DNA of 64,000 bases from Scytonematopsis contorta HA4267-MV1 (GCA_019359035.1 JAHHIC010000074.1:124001-188000); one strand, 5' to 3'; shown: positions 7,701 to 17,617, numbered from the stretch's first letter. Numbers and translations: made by a program. The notes: generated by a model not told the origin, from the sequence alone.

Positions 7701-10583
7701 TCACTCTGGTCGCAAATTATTAGATATTTCTACAATTCCCCTGGTCCCATCAATACGCACCCACTGGTTATCTTGCAAAAGCCAAGTAGCACTTTGCACA
7801 TCGCTTACTGTAGGAATCCCATACTCACGAGCCAATATTGCAATATGAGAAAGCCTTCCCCCAGATTGAATAATCAAACCCCCAGCATTCATCACTAAAG
7901 GTGCCCAACCAGAGTCTGCATAAGGCAATACTAAAATAGTTTCTTTATTAACTTTCGGCAGCGCTTGTAAATCTCGCAATAGTTTTATCCGACCTTCGGT
8001 TATACCGTTACTTGTCGGAACACCTTGTAATATCTGGTAGGAATCAAAGGGGGCTAATGAATCTCTTTCGCTCTGTTTGGGAGTATTACCGTAAACCAAA
8101 AGCGGCACAACGTTGAGTCGGCTGTTTTTGAGAAATTGCGATCGCCTCGTTTGCACGAGGTCAGGTACCTGAGTAATTAAGTCAGAATCAAAGCTTCCAA
8201 CCAGACGTCGAATTTCATCAAGTTCAAGAAAAAAGATGTCACCAGGTTCATCAAGAGCGCTAGAATTCATCAAAATTTGCTCTAAAGCGACAAAAGACCA
8301 GCGTAAATTAGCTAAAAGGCGTAAATAGACCTCGTTAACTCTTGCGGCTAAATCTACACGACTTTGTACGGATTTTTTAGTTTTCTTGCGTTTACCTTTA
8401 TTTGTAGCGGGGAATGCATTTTCCTGCATCAACTGCACAAAAAACTGTTTAACCTTTTGAGGTTCCTCTCTCCAAGTGGGGATTGCAATATCTCTCCCAT
8501 CCTCGCTCAGATAACCATAACGTCGTAATAACTTGTTAAACTCAGCGAGCATTTCCTGCCCTTTTGCGGAAACAGCTAAATCATCGAAAACGTTTTCTGG
8601 GTCGAACTCAGTTAAAATCTCTTTGCAGGCAACGGCTAATTCGGTAAATTTTTGCGTACTGGCTAAATCAGGGGATTGGCTATTGTCGATTTCGGAGTCC
8701 TTAACTTTAAAAAATCTTTTGCGGGTAGATACGCTGAGAGGAACAAAAACATTATAGTAAGTAGCGACACGTAGTAATTCTAAAAGAAACTCAATCCTCG
8801 ACATGAGTCTCTGTGTAGATAAATCCTCAACTAACTCTTGCTTTAACTGTGACAGTGCAGGGGAAAAGCGTCTTTTATAATCTCGTTGAAAATCTTTTTC
8901 TAAAGTAAATTCTCTGAGGAGTAATCTTACCAACCCAGGTAAATTCTGTACAATCGTATCAACAGTGGGTTTATCTAGTTTTGCTTGCTGGGTAAAATAT
9001 TCTAAACTTTCGGGAGGTAAACCGAAAGCACGCAAAATTTTTCCTAAAAGTGAAGCATTAAAATAAGCACGGGAATAGCGTAACTCAAAAGATTCATTAA
9101 AATCTAAGCCTACAGCGCGTGCTCCGAGAACTAAAGCCAAAAGACCACCACAGACACTGGACATGAGGGGACGATTTATCGACCAACTTAATGGATGAAG
9201 AGTTCCAGGTATAAACTCTGTAACTAAACGCCTTGTCCAAACAGGCATCAGTGTACTAATCGGTCGCGCTTGTAAGACCCATAGTGTTCGACCGTCGTAA
9301 CACCATTCAACGTCCAATGGTACACCTTGGTATCGCTCTTCTAAACGTCTGACTAAAATAGCTATTTGTTTAATAATACCGGACGGTACATTTCCCGACC
9401 CTTCTAATTGTATTAACGCATAATTTTCCGTATCGACTACAAAGGCACGATATTGTCCTTGTATTCCTCTAGATACTAAATCACTACCACTAAAATTGCT
9501 AACCTCAATTAATACAGCATCATCTTCTTGACTCATCGGGTCGCGACTGAAGGCCACACCAGAAAAGACGCTTTTTACTTGCTGTTGAATCAGTACCGCC
9601 ATCGCTGTATCTTTTAGTTTCATGTCGCGTCGATATTGCACGCTTGTGGGATGGTCGTAAGATGCTTGAACGCGAGCGATGGCAGTTATTAGCCCTTCTT
9701 TAGTAGTTACATTTAAAACTGTTAAATACTGTCCAGGAGCAGAAGCTTTTTCCGAGTCTTCCTCGATAGCAGAAGAGCGTACCACTAATGGCGATAACTC
9801 TGATGGCTGTAAATAATCTATTAAACGTTGTGAGTCTTCCAAGGGAGTAAGTACCCATCCCTTAGGTACAGGATAACCCCAACTTAAAATTTCTGATAAA
9901 TTAGCGGCTTTGTTTCCTACCAATGCTATATCCAACTCTTCGCCTAAAGAAAGAATTGTTTGCTCCTTGCGGACGTATTGATAGGGAGCTTTGGAGTTGG
10001 TTTGCGTTTGTGATATCTCAAAGTCAAAATCATCGGGCACTCTGGTATAAATAAAAGCGAGCAATCCTCCTAAACAAGCTGTAGCAACAATCCTAGGGAA
10101 ATCCTCAAAGTGTAAAATCGCCACAATCAGAGGAACTATAACTAAAACCCCGAATTTTGCTAATTGTCTGTCTTTAAGAAAAGTAAAACTTATAGTCACC
10201 AAAAGTAACCCAAATGTTGATGCTAGGGGGTCATGCAAAGAAAATCCCCAAGCAACATTTGCTGTAGCAGCTTTCCGACCTTGGAAATAACGACCAATCA
10301 CCAAAGCCATTAGTCCAAATAGCTCCAAGGGAGCACTACCAGTTCCAAAGAAAGCGCGTATAAGTAAAATAACGGCGATACCCTTCAAAGCTTCTGACAA
10401 AATAGCCAGAATTCCTGCCAGTGTACCGCCTTTATAAAAAGCAGTTGCGACACTGATATTACCAGCGTTCATTCCCGCCAAATGTCGCCCCCCAAAAGCT
10501 TTAGTAATCCAGCCAATCAAAGGTAGCGCACCCATTAGGGGGCAGAGAATAAAAATAGTTAAGGCTCCCCACAGTTGAAACAT
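7701..10583 (-). CDS. PlsY-like membrane domain fused to PEP synthase/rifampicin phosphotransferase-like dikinase
   Basis: A 960-residue fusion. Residues 1-190 are a multi-spanning membrane domain resembling acyl-phosphate:glycerol-3-phosphate acyltransferase (PlsY): GALPLIGWI, NAGNISVATAFYKGG, SEALKGI and GRKAATANV match PlsY motifs in the right order, but with changes at normally invariant positions. About residues 205-465 form a PEP/pyruvate dikinase ATP-grasp domain (GNKAANLSEI, VVRSSAIEEDS, SGVAFSRDP, DVEWCYDGRTLWVLQARP). The middle resembles rifampicin phosphotransferase-type enzymes (DGRDIAIPTWREEP). The C-terminal swivel domain keeps the phosphorylatable histidine in GGRLSHIAILARE. 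Such enzymes use ATP to phosphorylate a substrate through a phospho-histidine. The substrate is unknown. The gene stands alone. Confidence 0.82.
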   Translation of the reverse strand: MFQLWGALTIFILCPLMGALPLIGWITKAFGGRHLAGMNAGNISVATAFYKGGTLAGILAILSEALKGIAVILLIRAFFGTGSAPLELFGLMALVIGRYFQGRKAATANVAWGFSLHDPLASTFGLLLVTISFTFLKDRQLAKFGVLVIVPLIVAILHFEDFPRIVATACLGGLLAFIYTRVPDDFDFEISQTQTNSKAPYQYVRKEQTILSLGEELDIALVGNKAANLSEILSWGYPVPKGWVLTPLEDSQRLIDYLQPSELSPLVVRSSAIEEDSEKASAPGQYLTVLNVTTKEGLITAIARVQASYDHPTSVQYRRDMKLKDTAMAVLIQQQVKSVFSGVAFSRDPMSQEDDAVLIEVSNFSGSDLVSRGIQGQYRAFVVDTENYALIQLEGSGNVPSGIIKQIAILVRRLEERYQGVPLDVEWCYDGRTLWVLQARPISTLMPVWTRRLVTEFIPGTLHPLSWSINRPLMSSVCGGLLALVLGARAVGLDFNESFELRYSRAYFNASLLGKILRAFGLPPESLEYFTQQAKLDKPTVDTIVQNLPGLVRLLLREFTLEKDFQRDYKRRFSPALSQLKQELVEDLSTQRLMSRIEFLLELLRVATYYNVFVPLSVSTRKRFFKVKDSEIDNSQSPDLASTQKFTELAVACKEILTEFDPENVFDDLAVSAKGQEMLAEFNKLLRRYGYLSEDGRDIAIPTWREEPQKVKQFFVQLMQENAFPATNKGKRKKTKKSVQSRVDLAARVNEVYLRLLANLRWSFVALEQILMNSSALDEPGDIFFLELDEIRRLVGSFDSDLITQVPDLVQTRRSQFLKNSRLNVVPLLVYGNTPKQSERDSLAPFDSYQILQGVPTSNGITEGRIKLLRDLQALPKVNKETILVLPYADSGWAPLVMNAGGLIIQSGGRLSHIAILAREYGIPTVSDVQSATWLLQDNQWVRIDGTRGIVEISNNLRPE
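8138..8145. repeat. HIP1 octamer
   Basis: A perfect GCGATCGC palindrome, the highly iterated palindrome of cyanobacteria. I noticed only three others in this window (29005, 42492, 62262). Confidence 0.9.
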
Positions 10584-10888
10584 TTTTGTTTGGATTTTGG
10601 ACTTTAGATTTTGGACTACATACCCATCTAAAAATCTAAAATCTCAAATTTGAAATTTTCTTGATAATGTCAGGGCTTTTTGAATTGCGGCAATGAGTAG
10701 TGCTCAAATGCAGTTAAAAAATATAAGGGTGAAAATTGGCAGAAATAACTAGACAGTAAATTGCATAGTCATAGTACTAGTACACATCGGCGGAAATAAG
10801 GTAACCATTAGCAATAGACGAAAAATTTTTATTATAAGCTTTTGCGTCTTTTGCTCTCTGCCTCCGTACTTCTGACGAATTTTACTAG
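10584..10888. other. Intergenic region, no gene seen
   Basis: AT-rich sequence upstream of the fusion gene and downstream of the 46-residue gene. It has an imperfect repeat of TTTTGGACT (10593-10617) and its partial inverse AAAATCTAAAATCTCAAA shortly after. I see no open frame with a credible start. Confidence 0.4.
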
Positions 10889-11029
10889 CTAACCAACTGC
10901 ATAAGCGGAAGAAAGTGCCCAGATGATAAGAGCTGCTATCGAGCCTAAAACTAAAACGGTGGAGATAGTGACTACCTTTGGGGAATCAGCACCATCGAAT
11001 TTCATTATTCCTCTGTTTAAATCGGACAT
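10889..11029 (-). CDS. Small single-span membrane protein, 46 aa, function unknown
   Basis: A 46-residue reading frame with an ATG start: a hydrophilic N-terminus (MSDLNRGIMKFDGADSPKVV) followed by one membrane span rich in I, V, L and A that ends in SSAYAVG. Size and shape resemble the small subunits of photosynthetic membrane complexes, but I cannot match it to a named subunit. An AGGAGAAT purine-rich stretch lies about 10 bases before the ATG, which supports translation. Long gaps of about 300 bases on both sides suggest that it is transcribed on its own. The reading frame is certain; expression and role are inference. Confidence 0.65.
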   Translation of the reverse strand: MSDLNRGIMKFDGADSPKVVTISTVLVLGSIAALIIWALSSAYAVG

Positions 11030-11330
11030 AGCTTTGTAATTCTCCTGTTTTTACAGTGCCAAGAAAGTCCGTTTAGATTGTAGTCTTTCTATTCGCTTAG
11101 GGTGATAACCTCACAATATATTTTGGTTAAGTTTTGCTAAGGGTATCTCATAGAATTTACTTAATGTTAAAAAAAATACTTATGCTTTGATACATATGTA
11201 ATTTTTCTATAATCTTTTGCGGACAAAGATAATGATGTTTACACTGGGAGTCATTTTACGAAAAATAGTATAACTTAGAACTCTAGAGAATTTTTATTTT
11301 TCTGTAATAATTTACTTGGAGGATTTTTCA
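11030..11330. other. Divergent upstream region between small membrane protein and SGNH hydrolase
   Basis: About 300 AT-rich bases between two divergent genes, so promoters for both must lie here. The only clear signal is the ribosome binding site GGAGGA at 11318-11323, which fixes the GTG start at 11331. Confidence 0.5.
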
Positions 11331-12317
11331 GTGAAAAGTGGATTGGTAATAATTGTAGCAATCATACTGGGGTTAGTGGTTATAATCGAGGTGGGATTGC
11401 GGGTATTTTTCGGTTTTGGTAACCCCCTAATATATATTGGGGACGAAGAAATTGGTTATATATTAGCCCCAAATCAACGAACTCGTCGCTTTGGTAATCG
11501 TATTGAAATAAATCAGTTTTCCATGCGTGGTGCTGCTATAGCGAAAACGCCTGCACCAGAGACACTTAGAGTGCTACTTGTAGGAGACTCTATCGCTAAT
11601 GGTGGTTGGTGGACTGACCAAGAAAATACAATTTCTAATTTAATGATGCGCTCACTAACTGCAATTGAAATGAGTAATTTCACGAGAATTGAAGTTTTAA
11701 ATGCATCCGCAAATTCTTGGGGTCCAAGAAATGAATTAGCTTACTTAAAAAGATTTAGTAGTTTTGATGCCGAAGTAGTAGTCTTATTAATTAATACAGA
11801 CGATTTATTTGCCACCGCTCCTACCGCTTTACCCGTTGGACGCGACCGTAATTATCCTGCGAGAAAACCTCCCTTAGCTTTGGTAGAAGTTTGGCAACGC
11901 TATGTTTCTAAACAAAAACCTATCCCCCAATTACAAGCTCTACAACAAGAACCTGGCGACCGCGTTGGTATAAACTTAGAAGCAATAGGAAAAATTAAAG
12001 CTTTGACTAATACTCATGGAAGCAAATTTTTGTTAGCTATGACACCACTTTTACGGGAAACTAGTCCTAACAAACCACGAGACTATGAAATTAAAGCACG
12101 TCAACGTCTTTTGAAATTTACGGAAGCGGAACAAATTACCTATATAGATTTCCTACCAATATTTAACTCTGAACAGGACATTAAGAGATTTTACCAAGAC
12201 CACATTCATTTCAATTTGCAAGGAAATAAAATCTTAAGTCAGACAATCGAAAAATCAGTGTTGGAACTTTTGGGGCAAAAACACCTGCAAAATTCATCAC
12301 GCAAACCTCGTGACTAA
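11331..12317 (+). CDS. Membrane-anchored SGNH/GDSL hydrolase-like protein
   Basis: The 328-residue protein starts at a GTG preceded by GGAGGA eight bases upstream, better than the in-frame TTG at 11316. Residues 1-28 form a membrane anchor; the rest should lie in the periplasm. The block I motif VGDSIANGG near residue 86 supplies the nucleophilic serine, and DHIHFNLQGNK near residue 295 supplies the Asp-His pair of an SGNH hydrolase. The family includes esterases, lipases and acyl-group-modifying enzymes acting on polysaccharides; the substrate here is unknown. The last codons and the stop lie inside the first unit of a 19-bp tandem repeat. No operon partner. Confidence 0.75.
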   Translation: MKSGLVIIVAIILGLVVIIEVGLRVFFGFGNPLIYIGDEEIGYILAPNQRTRRFGNRIEINQFSMRGAAIAKTPAPETLRVLLVGDSIANGGWWTDQENTISNLMMRSLTAIEMSNFTRIEVLNASANSWGPRNELAYLKRFSSFDAEVVVLLINTDDLFATAPTALPVGRDRNYPARKPPLALVEVWQRYVSKQKPIPQLQALQQEPGDRVGINLEAIGKIKALTNTHGSKFLLAMTPLLRETSPNKPRDYEIKARQRLLKFTEAEQITYIDFLPIFNSEQDIKRFYQDHIHFNLQGNKILSQTIEKSVLELLGQKHLQNSSRKPRD

Positions 12318-12359
12318 ATATAAACCTCGTGACTAAATATAAACCTCGTGACTAAATAT
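12303..12359. repeat. Three 19-bp tandem units covering the stop codon of the SGNH gene
   Basis: Three exact copies of AAACCTCGTGACTAAATAT. The first copy contains the last codons (KPRD) and TAA stop of the hydrolase, so the gene's 3' end has been copied twice downstream. A (TA)n/(CA)n tract follows. Confidence 0.95.
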
Positions 12360-12663
12360 ATATATATACATACATATATAGGGCGGGCAAGGATGCCCAC
12401 CCCACAAGATGTGGCTGAAAATAGGGGAAATATTTAGATATTGGCTGATAAATAATCAGTATTATTTATCGTTTGCATTGATTAGCGGCTGTATAAAATA
12501 GACAATTAGATATGCCTGAGTGCGTTACAATTGTAAGATAATGATGAAATCACTACCACAATGACAAAAGCAATTATTAGTGGTATTTACTTAGGCAAAA
12601 GTAATACATTATAGTGATTTAAATACCTAAGTAGTTGTTCAACATAATATTACGGCAGGTTGC
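12318..12663. other. Intergenic region with repeats
   Basis: After the 19-bp repeats and a TA-rich tract there is a GGGCGGGCAAGGATGCCCAC element (12381-12400) that forms a small hairpin and is related to the element at 58819. The remainder is the AT-rich leader of the pentapeptide-repeat gene; no gene seen. Confidence 0.5.
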
Positions 12664-13476
12664 ATGATGGTTCAAAATAAATCTCTGCAAGAGCTTAAAG
12701 ATAACAAAAAAATGTCATTAGAGAGTCAAGATGAGGCATTTTTAGTTGATGACAAAAAAGATACAGCCCCAGAGAAGACTGAAAATTCTGTTGCTACTAA
12801 TTTAACCGCTGCCAATTTCAGGGGACATAGCCTTAATGGAGCAAACTTAAGGAAAGCTTCATTAAATCGTGCTGACTTAAGTCGAGCAGAACTTGTGGGT
12901 TCCGACCTACATCAAGCTAATTTAATAGGAGCTTTTTTGACAGAAGCCAACTTACGAGGTGCAAATCTAAGCAAAGCCAACCTTCGTAATGCTCACCTTG
13001 GTCATGCTCAACTAACGAAAGTAAATTTCAACGGAGCAAATCTAAATCGCGCTTACCTTAGAAACGCTTCCCTCAACCATTCAGACTTGAGTTGTGGCGA
13101 TTTTCAAGATGCTTTTTTACATGGTGCTCAATTAAATCAAGCGAACCTGAGTGGTGCGCGTTTACAACGTGCTGACCTTAATAATGCTTCACTAGTAAAA
13201 GCAAACCTGGAAGCAGTGGACTTAAGAGACGCACAACTTATAGGAGCAAATCTCAAAAATACTAACCTTCAAGGAGCTATTTTGTGGAGAACTGACTTCA
13301 CAGGAGCCAACTTAAAGGGTGCTAATGTACAAAAAGCTCGTTTTGGAGCAAACCTGGGAATTCCAGAATCGATGAAAAAGGATTTAGTCAAACGAGGAGC
13401 AGTTTTTGAAGATTCTCCCCCAGATGATTTTTCCTGGTTTGAAAATACCGTTCCTGAAGACCATTACTTTGATTAG
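12664..13476 (+). CDS. Pentapeptide-repeat protein
   Basis: A 270-residue protein. After an acidic, lysine-rich leader of about 45 residues, residues 46-235 are almost entirely A(D/N)LXX pentapeptide repeats (ANLRKASLNRADLSRAEL and so on), which fold into a right-handed quadrilateral beta helix. The C-terminus (FEDSPPDDFSWFENTVPEDHYFD) is acidic and may cap the helix. No signal peptide or membrane span, so probably cytoplasmic. The function of most cyanobacterial pentapeptide proteins is unknown; nothing here suggests a gyrase-protecting role in particular. A hairpin terminator follows at 13501. Confidence 0.9.
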   Translation: MMVQNKSLQELKDNKKMSLESQDEAFLVDDKKDTAPEKTENSVATNLTAANFRGHSLNGANLRKASLNRADLSRAELVGSDLHQANLIGAFLTEANLRGANLSKANLRNAHLGHAQLTKVNFNGANLNRAYLRNASLNHSDLSCGDFQDAFLHGAQLNQANLSGARLQRADLNNASLVKANLEAVDLRDAQLIGANLKNTNLQGAILWRTDFTGANLKGANVQKARFGANLGIPESMKKDLVKRGAVFEDSPPDDFSWFENTVPEDHYFD

Positions 13477-13500
13477 TACAATCTGCTTTGAACTCCTGAT

Positions 13501-13519
13501 AACCCGTTTTTAACGGGTT
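13501..13519 (+). terminator. Hairpin terminator after the pentapeptide gene
   Basis: AACCCGTT and AACGGGTT form an 8-bp stem with a TTT loop, 25 bases past the stop codon at 13476. The T-run afterwards is weak. It may also serve the convergent frameshifted gene. Confidence 0.65.
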
Positions 13520-13554
13520 TAAGCTTTTAGCAAGAAATTTATTTCTGCGGACAT

Positions 13555-14075
13555 TTACGCTTTGACTTTAAAATTTTTGACAACAGTATTCACTGGAGCA
13601 GAACAATACACACACAATTCATTAGCAATTTCTACAGCTTCCTGAGGACTTTTTTCCAAATACATCGCAGTTAAAGCAAAATGTTCCCCAGCACCAATGG
13701 CACTAAACTCATTAATTGTTCCACCAAATAACTGTCACAAACCCGAAATATTTGCTCATCGATACCAATCAAATAACTATTCCTTCTACAAAAAGAATCA
13801 TCCTTTTTCTTTGCCCAGCCGTAAAACTCCACAATAAAATCTAAAACACTTTCCACTGTCGCAGCAGCAGGTTTGTGATTTCGAGCAAAGAGTTGCATGA
13901 AACTTAATTCCATCACATAGCCCACACTGCCGATAATCATATCATTGACCTCAAACAGCTTTCCCTGCTCCTTACCAATAACACGAGATGTTTCCGTTAG
14001 ATAACCACTAACACGGATACTATCGGCTGCAAATACTAATTTATCTGGGTACTTCTTCGCTGCAACAACACTCAT
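13555..14075 (-). pseudogene. Frameshifted proteasome-like Ntn-hydrolase
   Basis: The upstream frame encodes MSVVAAKKYPDKLVFAADS, then FEVNDMIIGSVGY and IGIDEQIFRVCDSYL, with the layout of the proteasome-beta/HslV-like Ntn-hydrolase fold. After about residue 117 the homology continues in another frame: FGGTINEFSAIGAGEHFALT and on to a natural stop at 13555. In the sequence given, one base is missing around 13728-13735, and the original frame instead ends after 134 residues at 13671. The total would be about 173 residues. No classical slippery heptamer is visible at the junction, so a recent loss-of-function deletion or a sequence error is more likely than programmed frameshifting. Confidence 0.75.
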
Positions 14076-14661
14076 ACTAATTTTACGTATTAATTTAACC
14101 TACTTGGAAACAGAAATATTTTATACTTATCATTGCAAAATACTGAAAATAATTCTTTTTTCTTAATTAAGTTAAGCAAAAATCAGCCCCAAGGATGATG
14201 TTTGTAGAAATACAACTTACAGATAGAAAAATAAGGGTCGTTATTCGGTGCATAAGCTCTCGTAACTGTAAAATTTTAAAGTGCTGAATATCATAGCTTT
14301 ATCTAATCATCTTTTAACTTTTACAATAAGTTTTCGCAACTTAATAGCCTACAAGCTATACCATGCCTAAATGTTGATTAGATACTAAGAAATATTACAA
14401 ATACTCTGATAAGAATTTGAACACAAATTTCTAGATTACTTATCAGTAAAAGCTTTTGAGTATAAGTAAGTAACATTGAAGATAACCTAGTTCAAGTATA
14501 TTTCCATTAAGAAGTTCTCAGAAAGTCAAAAAGTTAAGCAGAATAGGAATACAAGTTTGAATTAAGTTTCCAGTTGTCCAACAACTGAGACAGACGATAG
14601 AAAGTGTGGTTTGAGGAGCGAATTACGTACACCAAATAGTAAATATTAAGAGGTCGGGAAA
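14076..14661. other. Long divergent intergenic region, no gene seen
   Basis: 586 AT-rich bases between the frameshifted Ntn-hydrolase and the second pentapeptide gene. Both upstream regions must lie here. I found no tRNA, no strong hairpin and no credible short gene. An AAGAGGTCGG sequence at 14650-14659 is a possible ribosome binding site for the gene at 14662. Confidence 0.45.
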
Positions 14662-15219
14662 ATGGACTATAATATTCTTCTCAGCAGATACGAACAAGGT
14701 GAGCGTGATTTCCGTGGAGTAAATCTACATCAAGCTGACCTATGTGATGTGGATTTGAGCGGTACAGATTTTTCCGGAGCAGACCTGAGCGGAGCTGACT
14801 TGAGCAGAGCGAACTTGAGTAACTGCAATTTTAGTCATGCTAATTTGACAAATGCAGATTTAACAGGAAGCAATCTCCAGGGTGCTGATTTAACAGACGT
14901 AAATCTAATTGGTGCAGATTTAATCCGAGCAAATTTAGAAGAAGCTAATCTTCATCAAGCTGATTTGCGTAGTGCTAACTTAGTCGTGGCAAACTTGCTT
15001 GGAGCAAACCTAACTGACACAGAACTCAGTGGTACAGATTTCAGCGGAGCTAATCTCAATCACACTAACTTTATAGGCTCAAACATCAATCAGGCAGAAA
15101 CACGTGGAGCTAATTTAGCGGAAGCTATTCTTACAGAAGAAGAGATTTATGGGGAATTAACCCGCACAGGATTGTCCCATAAATGGGTAACTTGGGCTGG
15201 TAGTTGTCAAATTAAATAG
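14662..15219 (+). CDS. Pentapeptide-repeat protein
   Basis: A 185-residue protein made almost wholly of pentapeptide repeats (DLSGTDFSGADLSGADLSRA and similar) from about residue 18 to 155, with a short non-repeat C-terminus containing LSHKWVTWAGSCQIK. No signal sequence. It is the second of three pentapeptide proteins within about 7 kb. Stop and 3' flank run into a TGACTGT-type heptamer array and a palindromic repeat. Function unknown. Confidence 0.9.
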   Translation: MDYNILLSRYEQGERDFRGVNLHQADLCDVDLSGTDFSGADLSGADLSRANLSNCNFSHANLTNADLTGSNLQGADLTDVNLIGADLIRANLEEANLHQADLRSANLVVANLLGANLTDTELSGTDFSGANLNHTNFIGSNINQAETRGANLAEAILTEEEIYGELTRTGLSHKWVTWAGSCQIK

Positions 15220-15339
15220 GTGACTGGTGACTGTTGACTGTTGACCGGTGACCCTGTGGAGACGTTACATGTAACGTCTCTACATTTGGTGTTTAATTGT
15301 GATAATGTCAACCGTCAACCGTCAACCGTCAACCGTCAA

Positions 15340-15340
<1 letters not shown>
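15220..15340. repeat. Heptamer arrays flanking a palindromic repeat
   Basis: A degenerate TGACTGT array (15220-15253), a perfect 22-bp palindrome (15259-15280, arms GAGACG and CGTCTC, core TTACATGTAA), then about five GTCAACC units (15307-15340) that end exactly at the hemB stop codon. Confidence 0.92.
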
Positions 15341-16476
<1,136 letters not shown>

Positions 16477-16662
16477 TTATAGGATTTTTAATGAGGAATT
16501 GATTAACTAACAAATTAAATTTTCTCTACGACAATCAGTATTTTTTCATCAACAATGTTTATCTCACAATTTATTTCACAAACTATTAATTTTTGTATCA
16601 AATATATTTTTTTTGCCTATTTAATGCTTTTAAAAAAGAGAGAATAGCAATGTTTTATTTAT

Positions 16663-16905
16663 TTAATAATGTTTACAATTTGTTACTTTAATCAGCTTCG
16701 CATCCCGAAGACGCACCATAACTTCTGTTGTCCCTAAGCGCACATGTAAAGGGCCATTAAGCCATGCTTTGCGAATAATTTGCACTTCCTTTCCCACACG
16801 AAAGCCTAATGCCGATAGACGTTGTTCCAAAGATGTTTCAGCCGAAAGAGACACAATAACCGCAGTATCACCAACTTTTAAAGATGAAAGCTCATTCTCT
16901 AGCAT
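16663..16905 (-). CDS. feoA: FeoA domain protein
   Basis: An 80-residue SH3-like FeoA domain protein (LSSLKVGDTAVIV, RLSALGFRVGKEVQII, VRLGTTEVMVRL). FeoA is a small cytosolic partner of the ferrous iron transporter FeoB. No feoB is in the window; the gene is solitary, so its link to iron uptake rests on family membership. I chose the ATG at 16905; a GTG five codons upstream is also possible. A palindrome and 17-bp tandem repeats lie directly upstream. Confidence 0.85.
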   Translation of the reverse strand: MLENELSSLKVGDTAVIVSLSAETSLEQRLSALGFRVGKEVQIIRKAWLNGPLHVRLGTTEVMVRLRDAKLIKVTNCKHY

Positions 16906-16928
16906 ATTTTTTCGACACACAAAATGTA

Positions 16929-17034
16929 GAGACGTTACATGTAACGTCTCCCTAAACCGAACGTCTCCCTAAACCGAACGTCTCCCTAAACCGAACGTCT
17001 CCCTAAACCGAACGTCTCCCTAAACCGAACGTCC
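16929..17034. repeat. Palindrome followed by five 17-bp tandem repeats
   Basis: A perfect 22-bp palindrome (16929-16950, core TTACATGTAA) runs into five exact copies of ACGTCTCCCTAAACCGA (16944-17028) and a partial sixth. The first six bases of the unit are the right arm of the palindrome, suggesting that the array grew out of the palindrome. A CTTCCTT tract follows at 17055. Confidence 0.95.
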
Positions 17035-17078
17035 AAAAAGGTATTAACGTTGTTTCTTCCTTCTTCCTTCTTCCTTGG

Positions 17079-17582
17079 TTAAAATCTCAAACCAACCCCA
17101 CCCTGTAAAGAAAGGGCTGTACCACCTCCATTACGGTAAGCATCAAAAGCGATAATCGCATTGCCAAAAATTACAGTATTGCTATTGGGAATAACATAGT
17201 CAACACCAGGTTGCAAAGCAAAAGCAATTTTATTACCCACAGGTGAAGGAGTATCACCACCAGCCAAAACTAAACCAGCACCCAAATAGGCATCAGTTTG
17301 CCAATTAAGAGGAATATCATAAGAAACTGTAGGTACTACTGCAGTATTCTGGCCGATAAACGCTTGAGCACGAAAAGAAATGGGAGCTTCCAAAAGTTTG
17401 TAACGGCCGCTAATAACCCCACCAATTTGACCACCCTCAGAAAGACCAATAGCAGGTCCAATACCGATATAACTACCGTATGCCACTTGAGCTTGTGCTT
17501 TTTGGGAAAATTGAGTAGCACTCAAAACAGAAGTAGTTAAAACAACAGACAGTAAACACTGGAAATTTTTCAGACGCTTCAT
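17079..17582 (-). CDS. Exported protein, probable outer-membrane barrel
   Basis: A 167-residue protein with a clear signal peptide (MKRLKNFQCLLSVVLTTSVL, cleavage after AQA near residue 31) and a mature part of alternating, glycine-rich strands (YIGIGPAIGLSEGGQIGGVI, YLGAGLVLAGG) that ends LSLQGGVGLRF. A terminal aromatic residue after such strands is typical of outer-membrane beta-barrels. GAGGAG lies upstream of the ATG at 17582. The function is unknown. Confidence 0.7.
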   Translation of the reverse strand: MKRLKNFQCLLSVVLTTSVLSATQFSQKAQAQVAYGSYIGIGPAIGLSEGGQIGGVISGRYKLLEAPISFRAQAFIGQNTAVVPTVSYDIPLNWQTDAYLGAGLVLAGGDTPSPVGNKIAFALQPGVDYVIPNSNTVIFGNAIIAFDAYRNGGGTALSLQGGVGLRF

Positions 17583-17617
17583 AAAATCCCGACTCCTCAC
17601 TTTAAATAAGTATTTAA

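Noticed and set aside
13728-13735. Programmed frameshift in the Ntn-hydrolase gene
   Set aside because: No slippery heptamer or downstream structure is evident, so a single-base loss or a sequence error is the simpler account.
15259-15280. NtcA-type binding site (GTA-N8-TAC) in the TTACATGTAA palindrome
   Set aside because: The palindrome is a dispersed repeat found between convergent or unrelated genes, so a GTA/TAC pattern there is not evidence of regulation.
16929-17034. CRISPR array candidate
   Set aside because: The 17-bp units are directly contiguous with no spacers, and no cas genes are nearby; the same holds for the heptamer arrays.
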